From NCBI RefSeq assembly GCF_020682705.1, contig NZ_JAGTTN010000004.1, positions 124,001-188,000 on the forward strand: a stretch of DNA of 64,000 nt, in the 5' to 3' direction. The stretch is from Microbacterium allomyrinae. Its GTDB lineage: Bacteria; Actinomycetota; Actinomycetes; Actinomycetales; Microbacteriaceae. The position numbers and the translations under genes are program-made. Below are positions 26,205 to 35,049 of this stretch, piece after piece; position 1 is the first letter of the stretch; every line of letters begins with the position of its first letter. The notes beneath the pieces are model-generated. The model had not been told where the DNA came from. It ran no database searches and was given only the letters and a program-made list of their open reading frames with translations.

Positions 26205-27224
26205 ATGTGGAGATTTCTCGGTCGTCGTGTTCTCTTCATGATCGTGAGCGTGTGGGGCCTCGCCACCGCGGTGTTCCTCATGATCAAGGTCATCCCCGGT
26301 GACGAAGCCGCCGTCGCTGCCGGTGAGAGCGCGACGGCCGAGATGGTCGAAGCCACACGAGTCCGGCTCGGTCTCGATCAGCCGCTGGCCGTGCAGTACG
26401 TCGCATTCCTCTCGCGGCTGGTGCGGGGTGACCTGGGTACCTCGATCACCTCGCACCAGCCGGTCGCGGAGAGCCTCGAGAAGGTGCTGCCCTACACGCT
26501 GGAGCTCGTGGGCGCGGCCATCCTCTTCACCGTCGTCGTCGCCGTTCCCGCAGCCCTGGTGATGGCCGCGAACCACGGGAAGTCGGCCGACATGATCGGC
26601 AGAGTGGCAACGGTCATCGTCGCGGGGATGCCCATCTTCTGGGTCGGCTTCGTCGTGCAGTACCTCGTCGCCCAGAGCCGCGTCCTGCCGATCTCAGGAG
26701 TCATCTCCATTCAGTACACGGTTCCTCGCCAGACCGGCTTCATCCTCATCGACTCGCTCCTGGCGGGGGACACGGCCGCGTTCGGCGATGCGCTCGCCCA
26801 CCTGGTCCTCCCGGCCATCGTGCTGGCGGTGACCGGCACGGCCGTCATCATCCGCACCCTTCGGGCATCCCTGCTGGGCGAGTTGCACGAGGACTACGTG
26901 GCGCTCGCGCGAGCCAAGGGTGCCAGCCCGTCGTACATCCTGGTCAGGCATGCCCTGCGCAATTCCTCAGTGGCGACGATCTCGACGCTGGGGCTCCAGG
27001 TCGGCTACCTCCTCGCGGGGTCGGTGATCGTCGAGTCCGTCTTCGCGCGGCCCGGCATCGGCTCCTACCTCGCCTCGGCCGTGACTCAGAAGGACACCTT
27101 CGCCGTGCTCGGATCCGTCATCTTCATCGGAACGGTCGTGATCATCATGAGCTTCCTCGTCGACTGCGCTCAGCTGGCGATCGATCCGCGCGTCCGCGCC
27201 TCCACGATCGGAGCCGAGCGATGA
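26205..27224 (+). CDS. ABC importer permease, DppB type
   Basis: A 339-residue inner-membrane permease with six predicted helices. VRLGLDQPLAVQYVAFLSRLVRGDLGTS is the DppB-family signature near residues 55-82, and the EAA loop is ALARAKGASPSYILVRHALRN. It pairs with the DppC-type permease encoded next, whose ATG overlaps this stop. Confidence 0.93.
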   Translation: MWRFLGRRVLFMIVSVWGLATAVFLMIKVIPGDEAAVAAGESATAEMVEATRVRLGLDQPLAVQYVAFLSRLVRGDLGTSITSHQPVAESLEKVLPYTLELVGAAILFTVVVAVPAALVMAANHGKSADMIGRVATVIVAGMPIFWVGFVVQYLVAQSRVLPISGVISIQYTVPRQTGFILIDSLLAGDTAAFGDALAHLVLPAIVLAVTGTAVIIRTLRASLLGELHEDYVALARAKGASPSYILVRHALRNSSVATISTLGLQVGYLLAGSVIVESVFARPGIGSYLASAVTQKDTFAVLGSVIFIGTVVIIMSFLVDCAQLAIDPRVRASTIGAER

Positions 27225-28087
27225 CGGCGACGGCGGTGCTGGGTCGCGGCATCGTCGCTCCGCTTCGCTGGGCGAGACTGCCGCACTGGTTCGACGGCAT
27301 CGTCTACCTCATGCTCCTCGCGCTGGTGGTTGCTGTCGCCTTCGGGGGAGTCCTCGCCCCGTACGACCCCTATCAAGTCGACCTCCCGAGCGCATTGCTG
27401 CCTCCCAGCCCGGAACACCTCATGGGCACCGACGAGAACGGTCGCGATATCTGGAGCCGGATCCTCACCGGCGCCGCCGGCACGTTGTGGTCGGCATTCC
27501 TGATCGCGGTCGTGGCGGCGTTCATCGGTGTCGCCGCAGCCGCGCTCGCCGCGTCGCTGGGCCGCTGGGTGGATGAGTCGATCATGCGGCTGTGCGACAT
27601 CCTCCTCGCCGTTCCTTCCCTGGTGCTCGCGCTCGGGATCGCGATCGCACTGGGACCGAGCCTGGAGTCGGCGGCGATCGCGATGATCATCGCCTCCTGG
27701 CCCGGGACGACCCGCGTCGTGCGCGGGGTCTTCCGTACCACGATGAGTCAGAGCTATGTCGAGTCCGCGCGAGCGATGGGCGCATCCAAGACACGGGTCA
27801 TGCTCCAGCACGTCATTCCGAACTCTCTCGACGTGGTCATCGTGCAGACAGCTTTCGACATCGGCGGGCTCACGCTCCTGCTCGCGGGCCTGTCGTACAT
27901 CGGCGTCGGCGCACAGCCCCCCAGCGCGGAGTGGGGTGCCATGGCCTCCGCCGGCGGCGCCTACGCGCTCACGTCCTGGTGGGTCGCCCTCTGGCCCGGG
28001 CTCGCGATCACGTTCGCCGTCGTGACCTTCGGTCTGATGGGCGAGATCCTGCAGGCCCGTCTGAACCCCCTGCTGCGAAGGAAGTGA
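27221..28087 (+). CDS. ABC importer permease, DppC type
   Basis: A 288-residue permease. PPSPEHLMGTDENGRDIWSRI is the DppC-family N-terminal signature, and the EAA loop reads ESARAMGASKTRVMLQHVIP. Five or six helices. It overlaps the previous gene by 4 bases and is separated from the next by one base. It forms the second half of the membrane channel. Confidence 0.93.
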   Translation: MTATAVLGRGIVAPLRWARLPHWFDGIVYLMLLALVVAVAFGGVLAPYDPYQVDLPSALLPPSPEHLMGTDENGRDIWSRILTGAAGTLWSAFLIAVVAAFIGVAAAALAASLGRWVDESIMRLCDILLAVPSLVLALGIAIALGPSLESAAIAMIIASWPGTTRVVRGVFRTTMSQSYVESARAMGASKTRVMLQHVIPNSLDVVIVQTAFDIGGLTLLLAGLSYIGVGAQPPSAEWGAMASAGGAYALTSWWVALWPGLAITFAVVTFGLMGEILQARLNPLLRRK

Positions 28088-28088
28088 A

Positions 28089-29072
28089 ATGACCGTCGAT
28101 TCAGAAGCGCTGCTCCAGGTCAGCGGGCTCACCGTCGATGTCCGCGTCGAAGCTCGGCCGGTTCGCCTGGTGGACGGCTTCGACCTCACCATCCATCGTG
28201 GCGAGCGCGTCGCGCTCGTGGGCGAGTCCGGCTCCGGCAAGAGCGTCACTGCCCGCGCCATCATGCGGCTGGACCCGGACATGACGCTCGGAGGCACCGT
28301 CGCCTTCCGAGGGCGCGATCTCATGTCATTGACCGACAAGCAGATGCGCGGCGTACGAGGCAGCCAGATCGGACTCGTCTTCCAGGACCCGCTGCGCAGC
28401 CTGAACCCGCTCAAGACCATCGGTGCGCAGGTCTCCGAACCGCTGCGCCTGCGCGGAGTGTCGCAGTCGGAGGCGTGGGCGCGCGCACGCGAGACGCTCG
28501 ACAGCCTCGGGGTGGTCAACGCCGCCGAACGGATGCGGGCGTACCCGTTCGAGTTCTCGGGCGGGATGCGGCAGCGTGTCGCGCTGGCGATCGCTCTGGT
28601 CGCCGAGCCCGATCTGCTCATCGCCGACGAGCCGACGACAGCCCTCGACACCCTCGTCCAGAAGCGCGTACTCACTCTGCTCGACGACATCGCCAAGGAC
28701 AGGGGGCTCGCGGTTCTGCTGATCACGCACGATCTCGGCGTCGTCGCGAGCTTCGCGGACCGGGTGTCCGTGATGTACTCCGGGCGAAACGTCGAGGAGG
28801 CGCCGGTCCGGGAGTTCTACGAGAACCCGGGGCATCCGTACTCCCAGGGTCTGCTCGCGGCAGTGCCGAGGATCGATCGTGATGTCATCGAGCTCCGCGC
28901 GATGCCCGGTGCGCCGGTGCGCCCCGGGGCGCGTCCCGAGGGCTGCGCCTTCCGAGCGCGCTGCCCGCTGGCAACGGAGCGCTGCGCCGAGGTGCGCCCC
29001 GCATCGCGGCCCCACCTCACGCCCGGCCACACGGTCGCGTGCGACGTCGTCACACTGGAGATGGCCTCATGA
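28089..29072 (+). CDS. ABC importer ATPase, DppD type
   Basis: A 327-residue nucleotide-binding subunit: Walker A GESGSGKS, signature FSGGMRQRVALAIAL, Walker B LLIADEPTTALD, and switch HDLGVVAS. The C-terminal oligopeptide/dipeptide extension with CAFRARCPLATERC is present; in this subfamily its cysteines can hold an iron-sulfur cluster. The stop overlaps the partner ATPase start. Confidence 0.93.
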   Translation: MTVDSEALLQVSGLTVDVRVEARPVRLVDGFDLTIHRGERVALVGESGSGKSVTARAIMRLDPDMTLGGTVAFRGRDLMSLTDKQMRGVRGSQIGLVFQDPLRSLNPLKTIGAQVSEPLRLRGVSQSEAWARARETLDSLGVVNAAERMRAYPFEFSGGMRQRVALAIALVAEPDLLIADEPTTALDTLVQKRVLTLLDDIAKDRGLAVLLITHDLGVVASFADRVSVMYSGRNVEEAPVREFYENPGHPYSQGLLAAVPRIDRDVIELRAMPGAPVRPGARPEGCAFRARCPLATERCAEVRPASRPHLTPGHTVACDVVTLEMAS

Positions 29073-29863
29073 CCGCGTTGCTCGAACTCACCGGCATCAC
29101 CAAGACCTTCGTGAAGAGCGGGCGCGCACCCGTCGTCGCACTGGACGACGTGAGTCTCTCGGTCGAGCAGGGGGAGATCGCAGGTCTCGTCGGCGAATCC
29201 GGCTCCGGCAAATCGACCCTCATCCGAACGATCATCGGCTTGGAGAGGCCGGATCACGGCGCAGTCCGGTTCCGTGGGGTCGACATGACGACCGCTGATC
29301 GCGGTACCTGGCGCGAATTCCGCCAGAGCGTGCAGACCGTGTTCCAGGACCCGTACTCGAGTCTCGACCCGCGGATGACCGTGGAGAGGATCGTCGGCGA
29401 GGGGCTTGTCATCCACAGCAAGGCGCCCCGGCGCATGCATCGGCGGACCCTGGTCGCAGAAGCGCTGGAGCGCGTGGGGCTGGCGGCCGCAGACATGCTT
29501 CGCTACCCCTCGTCGTTCTCGGGAGGGCAGCGCCAGCGGATCGCGATCGCCCGTGCGATCGTGATGAAGCCCGACCTGCTGATCTGCGACGAGCCGGTCT
29601 CGGCGCTGGACGTCTCCGTGCAGGCTCAGGTCATCAACCTGCTCCAGAGCATGCGCGACACACTCGAGCTGACGATGCTCTTCGTCGCTCACGACCTGGC
29701 TGTGGTCCGTCATCTCTGTGAGACGGTCAGCGTTCTCGAGCACGGAAAGATGGTCGAACAGGGTCGGACCCGCGACGTGTTCGATGCACCACGCGCCGAC
29801 TACACGCGCGCCCTCATCGATGCGAGCCCGATCCCGGATCCAGCCGCGCCGTGGCGCGGCTGA
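29069..29863 (+). CDS. ABC importer ATPase, DppF type
   Basis: A 264-residue nucleotide-binding subunit: Walker A GESGSGKS, signature FSGGQRQRIAIARAI, Walker B LLICDEPVSALD, and switch AHDLAVV. It is shorter than many DppF proteins because it lacks the C-terminal cysteine-rich extension. The ATG at 29069 overlaps the previous stop. The last codons form a 9-bp hairpin facing the convergent ring-opening hydrolase gene. Confidence 0.92.
   Translation: MTALLELTGITKTFVKSGRAPVVALDDVSLSVEQGEIAGLVGESGSGKSTLIRTIIGLERPDHGAVRFRGVDMTTADRGTWREFRQSVQTVFQDPYSSLDPRMTVERIVGEGLVIHSKAPRRMHRRTLVAEALERVGLAAADMLRYPSSFSGGQRQRIAIARAIVMKPDLLICDEPVSALDVSVQAQVINLLQSMRDTLELTMLFVAHDLAVVRHLCETVSVLEHGKMVEQGRTRDVFDAPRADYTRALIDASPIPDPAAPWRG
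29842..29861. terminator. Hairpin at the junction of convergent genes
   Basis: AGCCGCGCC (29842-29850) and GGCGCGGCT (29853-29861) are exact complements spanning the last codons and the stop of the DppF gene, 10 bases from the end of the convergent hydrolase gene. No T run follows. Confidence 0.45.
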
Positions 29864-29871
29864 GCCGGACC

Positions 29872-31005
29872 TCAGGCGGAATGGTCCGCGATCACCACCA
29901 CGGAGCCGCCGCCGGGAGGGCCCTGGTGGATCCCGGCTCCCGAGATGTAGAACGCCGGGTTCCCGAGGGCTGCCGCGAACATCCCGCCGACGGATGCTTT
30001 CAGCTGCGTCGTGTACTTGCGGTCCCACGCTCCCCCCTCCTGGGACTGCGGGTAGCCCCGAAGCGTGCCGTCGTCCGTGGGATTGCATTTGACGAAGATG
30101 GCCGCGACGCGATGGGCGAACGTGGCGGGGTCGGCGAAGTCGGGCACATCCAATCCCGCTGCTCGGCACGCGCGATGCAGCGCAGCGACATCCAGAGCGT
30201 CGGTCATCTCCGCATGGCCGACCGACAGCGAGCCGGGCGCGTCCACGGCATTGCCGAAGACGAGCGCCTGCGCCCGGTCGCTCTCCGTGCCCGAGGAGGC
30301 ACTCACTCGAGATGAGTACAGCGACGTGTCGACCCCGATCTGCTCCTCGGCAGGACGCTGTACATCTCCGAGCGCGAGCGCGGCGCCGAGCGCGGTGCCT
30401 CCGCTCTGCCGGAACAGCGCGGACAGCCCGTGGGGAGGATCGATCACGCTCGCTCCACGGCGTTCGGCATCCGCGATGAGGGCAGGTGTGAGCATGGGAT
30501 TCTTGACCATCGCGTATGCCGCACGGTCAGGCGTGATGCCGGCGTCGCCGAGGCCGGTATCGACCGCCGCGGCGACCGCGTCGACCAGGCCGAGCCGTCC
30601 GAGCTGTTCCGCGGGGATCGGTGCGCTGACGCCGCGACCGATGACGAGCCGCCCGACACCGCCGGACCCGGAAGGCAGGGTCGGCTCGACCGCCGACGCG
30701 GTGAACACCGTGAAGTGCGGCGAGATGACACCGCCGCTGCCGCCGGAGAAGTTCATGGGGATCTCCGCGATGGCTTGGGTGGAGAGCGAGGTGAGTTCGG
30801 AGACCAGAGCACGGATGGCGTTGTCGATCGCGGCCCGTGATCGGTCATCGGGCCCACCCTCGCCTTCGGTCTTTCCGGTGACGGCGACGATGTCCGCCCC
30901 GATCAGGTCTCCACGTCGGAGGGCATCGCGCAGCCCCGACACGTCGTCGGCGCGGAAAAGGGGGAAGGTGCGCACCTGCACGGCACGACGCTGGAGAGTG
31001 ATCAC
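29872..31005 (-). CDS. Ring-opening amidohydrolase (barbiturase / cyanuric acid hydrolase family)
   Basis: A 377-residue enzyme of the rare AtzD/barbiturase family, which opens barbiturate or cyanuric acid rings. Its three-fold pseudo-symmetric active site is complete: Lys45 (VTGKTEGEG), Lys168 (MVKNPMLTP) and Lys306 (IFVKCNPTDDG), with serines in FSGGSGG (Ser87), SASSG (235-239) and YISGAGIHQGP (Ser355). Barbiturase and cyanuric acid hydrolase cannot be told apart safely by eye. The start is taken as GTG 31003-31005, directly after the operator; there is no ribosome site, and a nearby GTG would shorten it by eight residues. Divergent from the FAD oxidase operon. Confidence 0.88.
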   Translation of the reverse strand: MITLQRRAVQVRTFPLFRADDVSGLRDALRRGDLIGADIVAVTGKTEGEGGPDDRSRAAIDNAIRALVSELTSLSTQAIAEIPMNFSGGSGGVISPHFTVFTASAVEPTLPSGSGGVGRLVIGRGVSAPIPAEQLGRLGLVDAVAAAVDTGLGDAGITPDRAAYAMVKNPMLTPALIADAERRGASVIDPPHGLSALFRQSGGTALGAALALGDVQRPAEEQIGVDTSLYSSRVSASSGTESDRAQALVFGNAVDAPGSLSVGHAEMTDALDVAALHRACRAAGLDVPDFADPATFAHRVAAIFVKCNPTDDGTLRGYPQSQEGGAWDRKYTTQLKASVGGMFAAALGNPAFYISGAGIHQGPPGGGSVVVIADHSA

Positions 31006-31010
31006 TGGTC

Positions 31011-31020
31011 TGGTATACCA
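31011..31020. promoter_or_regulatory. Candidate GntR operator, site 2 (perfect palindrome)
   Basis: TGGTATACCA is a perfect 10-base palindrome five bases from the hydrolase GTG. It contains a possible TATACC -10 box on the minus strand, so binding would block transcription and the transcript might be leaderless. Confidence 0.6.
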
Positions 31021-31094
31021 CAATCGTTCGTGGTGGCAGGTCCTTCTTGAATTTACCTCGACGTAACACGAACGAAAAGACGATCTTGGCAGAA

Positions 31095-31107
31095 TGTATA
31101 CCAAATC
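31095..31107 (+). promoter_or_regulatory. Candidate GntR operator, site 3
   Basis: TGTATACCAAATC, identical to site 1, lies 17 bases upstream of the FAD oxidase ATG. A TTGGCA sequence directly precedes it and could be a -35 element. Confidence 0.6.
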
Positions 31108-31124
31108 ACCAGAATCGAGGTCCC

Positions 31125-32573
31125 ATGAGCATTCAGGCTCGGATAGCGTCCCTCCGGCTCGCACTGGACTGCCCTGTCATCGAATCGGGGCAGCCGGGGT
31201 ACGACCGCGCGCGCACCATCTGGAACGTCGACATCGACCGCCGCCCGCTCGTGATCGTTCAGCCGGCCAGCGCGGCTCAGGTCGCCGGCGCCGTGCGGTG
31301 GGCGGCGGACAACGGCGTCGAGGTGACGGTGCGCGGTGGCGGGCACAACCTCGCCGGCTCGTGTGTGCGCGACGGCGCCATGATGATCGACCTCCGTGCA
31401 CTCTCCGCCGCCTCGTACGATCACGAAGCCGGAACCGTGACGATCGGTGGTGGCGCGGCGCTCGGCCAGCTCGACCGCGCGAACGCCGCGCAGGGCGTGA
31501 CGGTTCCCGCAGGCACGGTGTCGCATACCGGCGTCGGCGGTCTGACGCTGGGCGGTGGCAACGGCTACCTCAGCCGCCTTCACGGCATGACGGTGGACCA
31601 CCTGGTCTCGATCGAGCTGGTCACCGCGGACGGCCGGATCGTCGAGGCATCGCAGGACGAGAATCCCGACCTGTTCTGGGCTCTCCGGGGGGCGGGGCAC
31701 AACTACGGCGTCGCCACCTCATTCACATTCCGCTATCTGCCGCGCACGTTCACGGCGAACGTCCGTCACGCCTTCTATGCGGCGGATTCTCGTGCCGACG
31801 TGCTCCGATTCTTCCGGGACTGGTCCTACGACGGGGCGCCCGACGACGTGACCACCTACGCACGCCTCGTCGAGGTGCCGCCGTACTGGACGTCGTTCGC
31901 CCCGGAGTTCCGCGGCACGAATGTGATCAGCGTCGCAACGATCCACTGGGGCGAACCGGATCACGAGGACTCCGCGGTGTCGCCGATGTTCGCGCAGGCG
32001 GATCCGATCTGGGAGCGCCGCTACCGCACGCCGCACCTCGAACTGCAGCATGCGTGCGACGACGACTTCCGTCAGGGGCTCAAGCACTACTGGCGTGCCG
32101 GCAACCTCGTGCGGTTCCCCGACGAGGCGATCGACACGGTCCTCTCCTTCTCCGACGAGTACCCCGGACGGCCGCTGCAGGCATCCTCGACGATCGCGCC
32201 GCATTTCACGTGCCCCTTCCAGTTCTTCCCACGCGGGGGCGCGACGGGTCGAGTGGCCCCGGAAGCCACCTCGGTCGGCGAGCGCAACTCGTCGAAGTGG
32301 GTGTCGACCCTGGGCGGAGAGTGGGAGTTCGCCGACGAACGCGAGCCGATCATCGAGTGGACGCGCCGGTTCGACGATGCGATGTCGCCGTACAAGGACG
32401 GCGCGTACGTGAACTTCATGAGCGACGCCGGCAAACCCGAGGCCGGACGCTGGCTCTACGGTGACAAGTTCGATCGTCTGGTCGCCATCAAGCGTGAATA
32501 CGACCTGGACAACATGTTCAACAGCGGTCTGATCGATCTGCTGCCCAAGACGACCTCGGCGGAGGTGGCCTGA
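31125..32573 (+). CDS. FAD-dependent oxidase of the BBE/VAO type
   Basis: A 482-residue flavoprotein with an N-terminal FAD-binding PCMH domain and a C-terminal berberine-bridge segment ending DKFDRLVAIKREYDLDNMFN. RGGGHNLAGS supplies His74 for 8-alpha-histidyl FAD attachment. The Cys that makes a second bond in bicovalent members is Val132 here (AGTVSHTGVGG), so flavin is held by His alone, as in 6-hydroxynicotine oxidase. No signal peptide, so cytoplasmic. It heads a five-gene overlapping operon and probably oxidises the ring or a side-chain C-N bond of the imported compound. Confidence 0.88.
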   Translation: MSIQARIASLRLALDCPVIESGQPGYDRARTIWNVDIDRRPLVIVQPASAAQVAGAVRWAADNGVEVTVRGGGHNLAGSCVRDGAMMIDLRALSAASYDHEAGTVTIGGGAALGQLDRANAAQGVTVPAGTVSHTGVGGLTLGGGNGYLSRLHGMTVDHLVSIELVTADGRIVEASQDENPDLFWALRGAGHNYGVATSFTFRYLPRTFTANVRHAFYAADSRADVLRFFRDWSYDGAPDDVTTYARLVEVPPYWTSFAPEFRGTNVISVATIHWGEPDHEDSAVSPMFAQADPIWERRYRTPHLELQHACDDDFRQGLKHYWRAGNLVRFPDEAIDTVLSFSDEYPGRPLQASSTIAPHFTCPFQFFPRGGATGRVAPEATSVGERNSSKWVSTLGGEWEFADEREPIIEWTRRFDDAMSPYKDGAYVNFMSDAGKPEAGRWLYGDKFDRLVAIKREYDLDNMFNSGLIDLLPKTTSAEVA

Positions 32574-33817
32574 TGTCGCTGATCTCGATTCCGACCAACC
32601 ATCCCGTCCTGACCACGGCCGAACGAGACCGCCGCTACGCCGCGCTGAGGGCTCTGATGGAGTCGTCGGATCTGCGCGCGATCGTCTTCTTCCCAGGCGG
32701 GCCCGAGCGACTCGAGCGATACGTCAGCAACGAGGTGCTCAACGGAGTCGTGGTCCTGCCGGCGGATGCGGACCCCATCTACCTGATCGGTCGTCATCCG
32801 CTCCCTCGTTATGACGTCGTCGGCGCGGACTTCGAACGATGGATCGACGACATCCGGCTGAACCCGGGCCCCGCAGGAATCGCTGATGTGCTCGCAGAGA
32901 TCGGTGGCGACCGGGCGCGTGTCGGAGTCGTCGGGCTCTCCAGTCGATCGGTCGGCGCGGGCGCCGGCTACATACCCTTCTCGCTGTGGGCGGGCGTGCA
33001 GGCGGCTGCTCCCGAGGTGGCCTTCGTCGACGTGTCGGTCGCTGTGGAGCACATCGTGCTGGTCAAGAGCGATGAGGAGCTGACCCTCATGCGTGCATCC
33101 GCGGCGTTGGGCGAAGCAGCCTGCGCGGCCTTCATCGGCGCCAGTCGCGACGGTGGAAGGGAGTCGGAGGCCGTGGCGGCTGCGTTCGCTGCGATGGTCG
33201 CCGGCGGCGGCGAGGTCTTCGGGCCAGGGATCATCCAACGCTCCGGCTCCGACCGGTTCGGCTGGGCTCCACCGGAATGGCTCACGATGGGAGGCGGGTC
33301 GCGGGTTCTGCAACACGGTGACACGATCTCGGCTGAGATCTTCGCGTACTACGCCGGCTACCAGACTCAGCAGCAGATCGACGTGGCCATCGGCGCCCCG
33401 AACGCACTGCTGAAAGACCTCGAGGCGGTATGCATCGAGTCGTACGACATCGGAGTCTCGATGATCCGGCCCGGAGTGATGTTCGGCGAGATCGCCGCCG
33501 CGATGGAGCGACCGATCATCGACGCGGGGTTCTGGAACACCGGACCCCAGATTCAGACGGTGTCACCGGTGATGTACAACAGCGCGACCCACCAGAACAC
33601 AGATGTCGACCCGCGTCTGCGCGACCTCCCCTCGATGCCGCCGACCGTTCCTCAAGACGGGGACTTCGTACTCGAGAAGGGCATCGTCTTCGCGGTGCAG
33701 CCGAACGCGCTCCTGGGTGGACGGCGAGTCAGCATCGGCGGAGCGGTCATCACGACCGATTCCGCTGCCGAGGAGCTCAATTCCCTGCCGCTCGTGCTGA
33801 ACGTGGTCGAATCTTGA
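32573..33817 (+). CDS. M24 (creatinase-like) protein lacking metal ligands
   Basis: A 414-residue protein with the creatinase N-terminal domain and a pita-bread M24 C-terminal domain. Metal-dependent members carry Asp, Asp, His, Glu and Glu; here the first pair reads GDTISAEIFAYYAGYQTQQQ (Glu and Gln at the Asp positions), and the C-terminal glutamates are replaced in GIVFAVQPN and RRVSIGGAVI. It is therefore probably not an aminopeptidase and more like metal-free creatinase, hydrolysing a C-N bond of a urea- or guanidine-like intermediate. The start overlaps the oxidase stop (TGATG). Confidence 0.8.
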   Translation: MSLISIPTNHPVLTTAERDRRYAALRALMESSDLRAIVFFPGGPERLERYVSNEVLNGVVVLPADADPIYLIGRHPLPRYDVVGADFERWIDDIRLNPGPAGIADVLAEIGGDRARVGVVGLSSRSVGAGAGYIPFSLWAGVQAAAPEVAFVDVSVAVEHIVLVKSDEELTLMRASAALGEAACAAFIGASRDGGRESEAVAAAFAAMVAGGGEVFGPGIIQRSGSDRFGWAPPEWLTMGGGSRVLQHGDTISAEIFAYYAGYQTQQQIDVAIGAPNALLKDLEAVCIESYDIGVSMIRPGVMFGEIAAAMERPIIDAGFWNTGPQIQTVSPVMYNSATHQNTDVDPRLRDLPSMPPTVPQDGDFVLEKGIVFAVQPNALLGGRRVSIGGAVITTDSAAEELNSLPLVLNVVES

Positions 33818-35049
33818 GTATCGGCGCGCTGCCTCCCGTCGCGTCGGCCACCGATGACTTCGGTGCCCTCCGAGTCGGGCCGGAGCTGCTCGTCCAGGGG
33901 TCTCACGATGGTCCGCTGACCGGCTTGACAGCCGTGGTCAAGGATCTGTTCGACGTGGCCGGGCATCGCACCGGTGCCGGCAACCCCGACTACCTCGCCG
34001 GGGCTGAGGTCGCGGCGTCGAGCGCGTGGGCGGTGCAGGGACTGGTCGACGCCGGGGCGAGCATCATCGGAAAGTCGCACACCGACGAGCTCGCATTCAG
34101 CTTGTCGGGGACGAACGTGCACTACGGCACGCCGACGAATCCGCGCGCACCGGGACGTATCCCGGGTGGATCCTCGAGTGGATCTGCGGTCGCCGTCTCC
34201 GCTGGTCTGGTTCCGCTTGCGCTGGGCACCGACACCGGAGGCTCGATCCGGGTCCCGGCGTCCTACTGCGGAGTCTTCGGCTTCCGGCCCTCGCACGGCC
34301 GGATCCCCGTCACCGGGCTCGTTCCGCTCGTACCCCGATTCGACACCGTCGGCCTGCTGGCCTCGGACGGTGCCGTGCTGCGGGATGCGGGCATCGCGCT
34401 TCTCCAGGCCGCGTCGGGCGAGTTGTCCGTCACCCGGGACCAGGCACCGGGTCGCATCGTCATCGCAGACGATCTCATGCGCCTCGCTGATCCCGACGTG
34501 AGCGACGCAGTGATCTCCGCCGTCGAGCAGCTGGCTCTTCGCCTCGACCTGCCGCTGTCGCACGGGGACGTCAGCCAGGGGCGCGCGCAGAGCTGGCGGG
34601 GCTTCTTCATGGCACGCCAGCTCGCGGACGTATGGCAGACGCACGGCGACTGGGTCGACCGTGAGCAGCCGAGCTTCGGTCCGGGCATCGCAGAGCGGAT
34701 GGGGCTCGCGCGTGGAGCGGCCAGTGCACGCGGCACGCTCGCTGAACTCGGACGTGCCGAGGTGCTGGCCGCCCTCGACCGCGTGCTTCCGGTCGGCGCT
34801 GTGCTGGCTCTCCCGTCGGCATCCACCGTGGCGCCGCCGATCGAGCAGACGGCCGAACAGAAGGGCGCACTGCGCATGGGCACACTGGCTCTGACGTGTC
34901 TGGCGGGACTCGGTGGGCTTCCTGCGGTGTCACTGCCTCTGGCCGAGGTGGACGGCCTTCCGGTCGGTGTCTGTCTCCTCGCGCGCCCGGGCGACGATGA
35001 ACGACTGCTCGATATCGCGGCGCGACTCTCGGACGCCGCTCCCCGCTGA
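33814..35049 (+). CDS. Amidase signature family hydrolase
   Basis: A 411-residue amidase with the Ser-cisSer-Lys triad: Lys43 (AVVKDLFD), a serine in GGSSSGSA (residues 118-125), and nucleophile Ser144 in TDTGGSIRVPAS. It starts at a TTG that overlaps the previous stop (TTGA); no better start is available in frame. Relatives include allophanate, biuret and various carboxamide hydrolases. In this operon it is a good candidate to hydrolyse the acyclic product of ring opening. Confidence 0.87.
   Translation: MSIGALPPVASATDDFGALRVGPELLVQGSHDGPLTGLTAVVKDLFDVAGHRTGAGNPDYLAGAEVAASSAWAVQGLVDAGASIIGKSHTDELAFSLSGTNVHYGTPTNPRAPGRIPGGSSSGSAVAVSAGLVPLALGTDTGGSIRVPASYCGVFGFRPSHGRIPVTGLVPLVPRFDTVGLLASDGAVLRDAGIALLQAASGELSVTRDQAPGRIVIADDLMRLADPDVSDAVISAVEQLALRLDLPLSHGDVSQGRAQSWRGFFMARQLADVWQTHGDWVDREQPSFGPGIAERMGLARGAASARGTLAELGRAEVLAALDRVLPVGAVLALPSASTVAPPIEQTAEQKGALRMGTLALTCLAGLGGLPAVSLPLAEVDGLPVGVCLLARPGDDERLLDIAARLSDAAPR

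Noticed and set aside
24351..26576. 741-codon frame antisense to the substrate-binding protein
   Set aside because: Arg/Gly/Val-rich shadow, with no ribosome site and covering three real plus-strand genes.
29872..31005. Specific naming as barbiturase or as cyanuric acid hydrolase
   Set aside because: Both share the three Ser-Lys pairs; the discriminating residues cannot be judged safely without an alignment.
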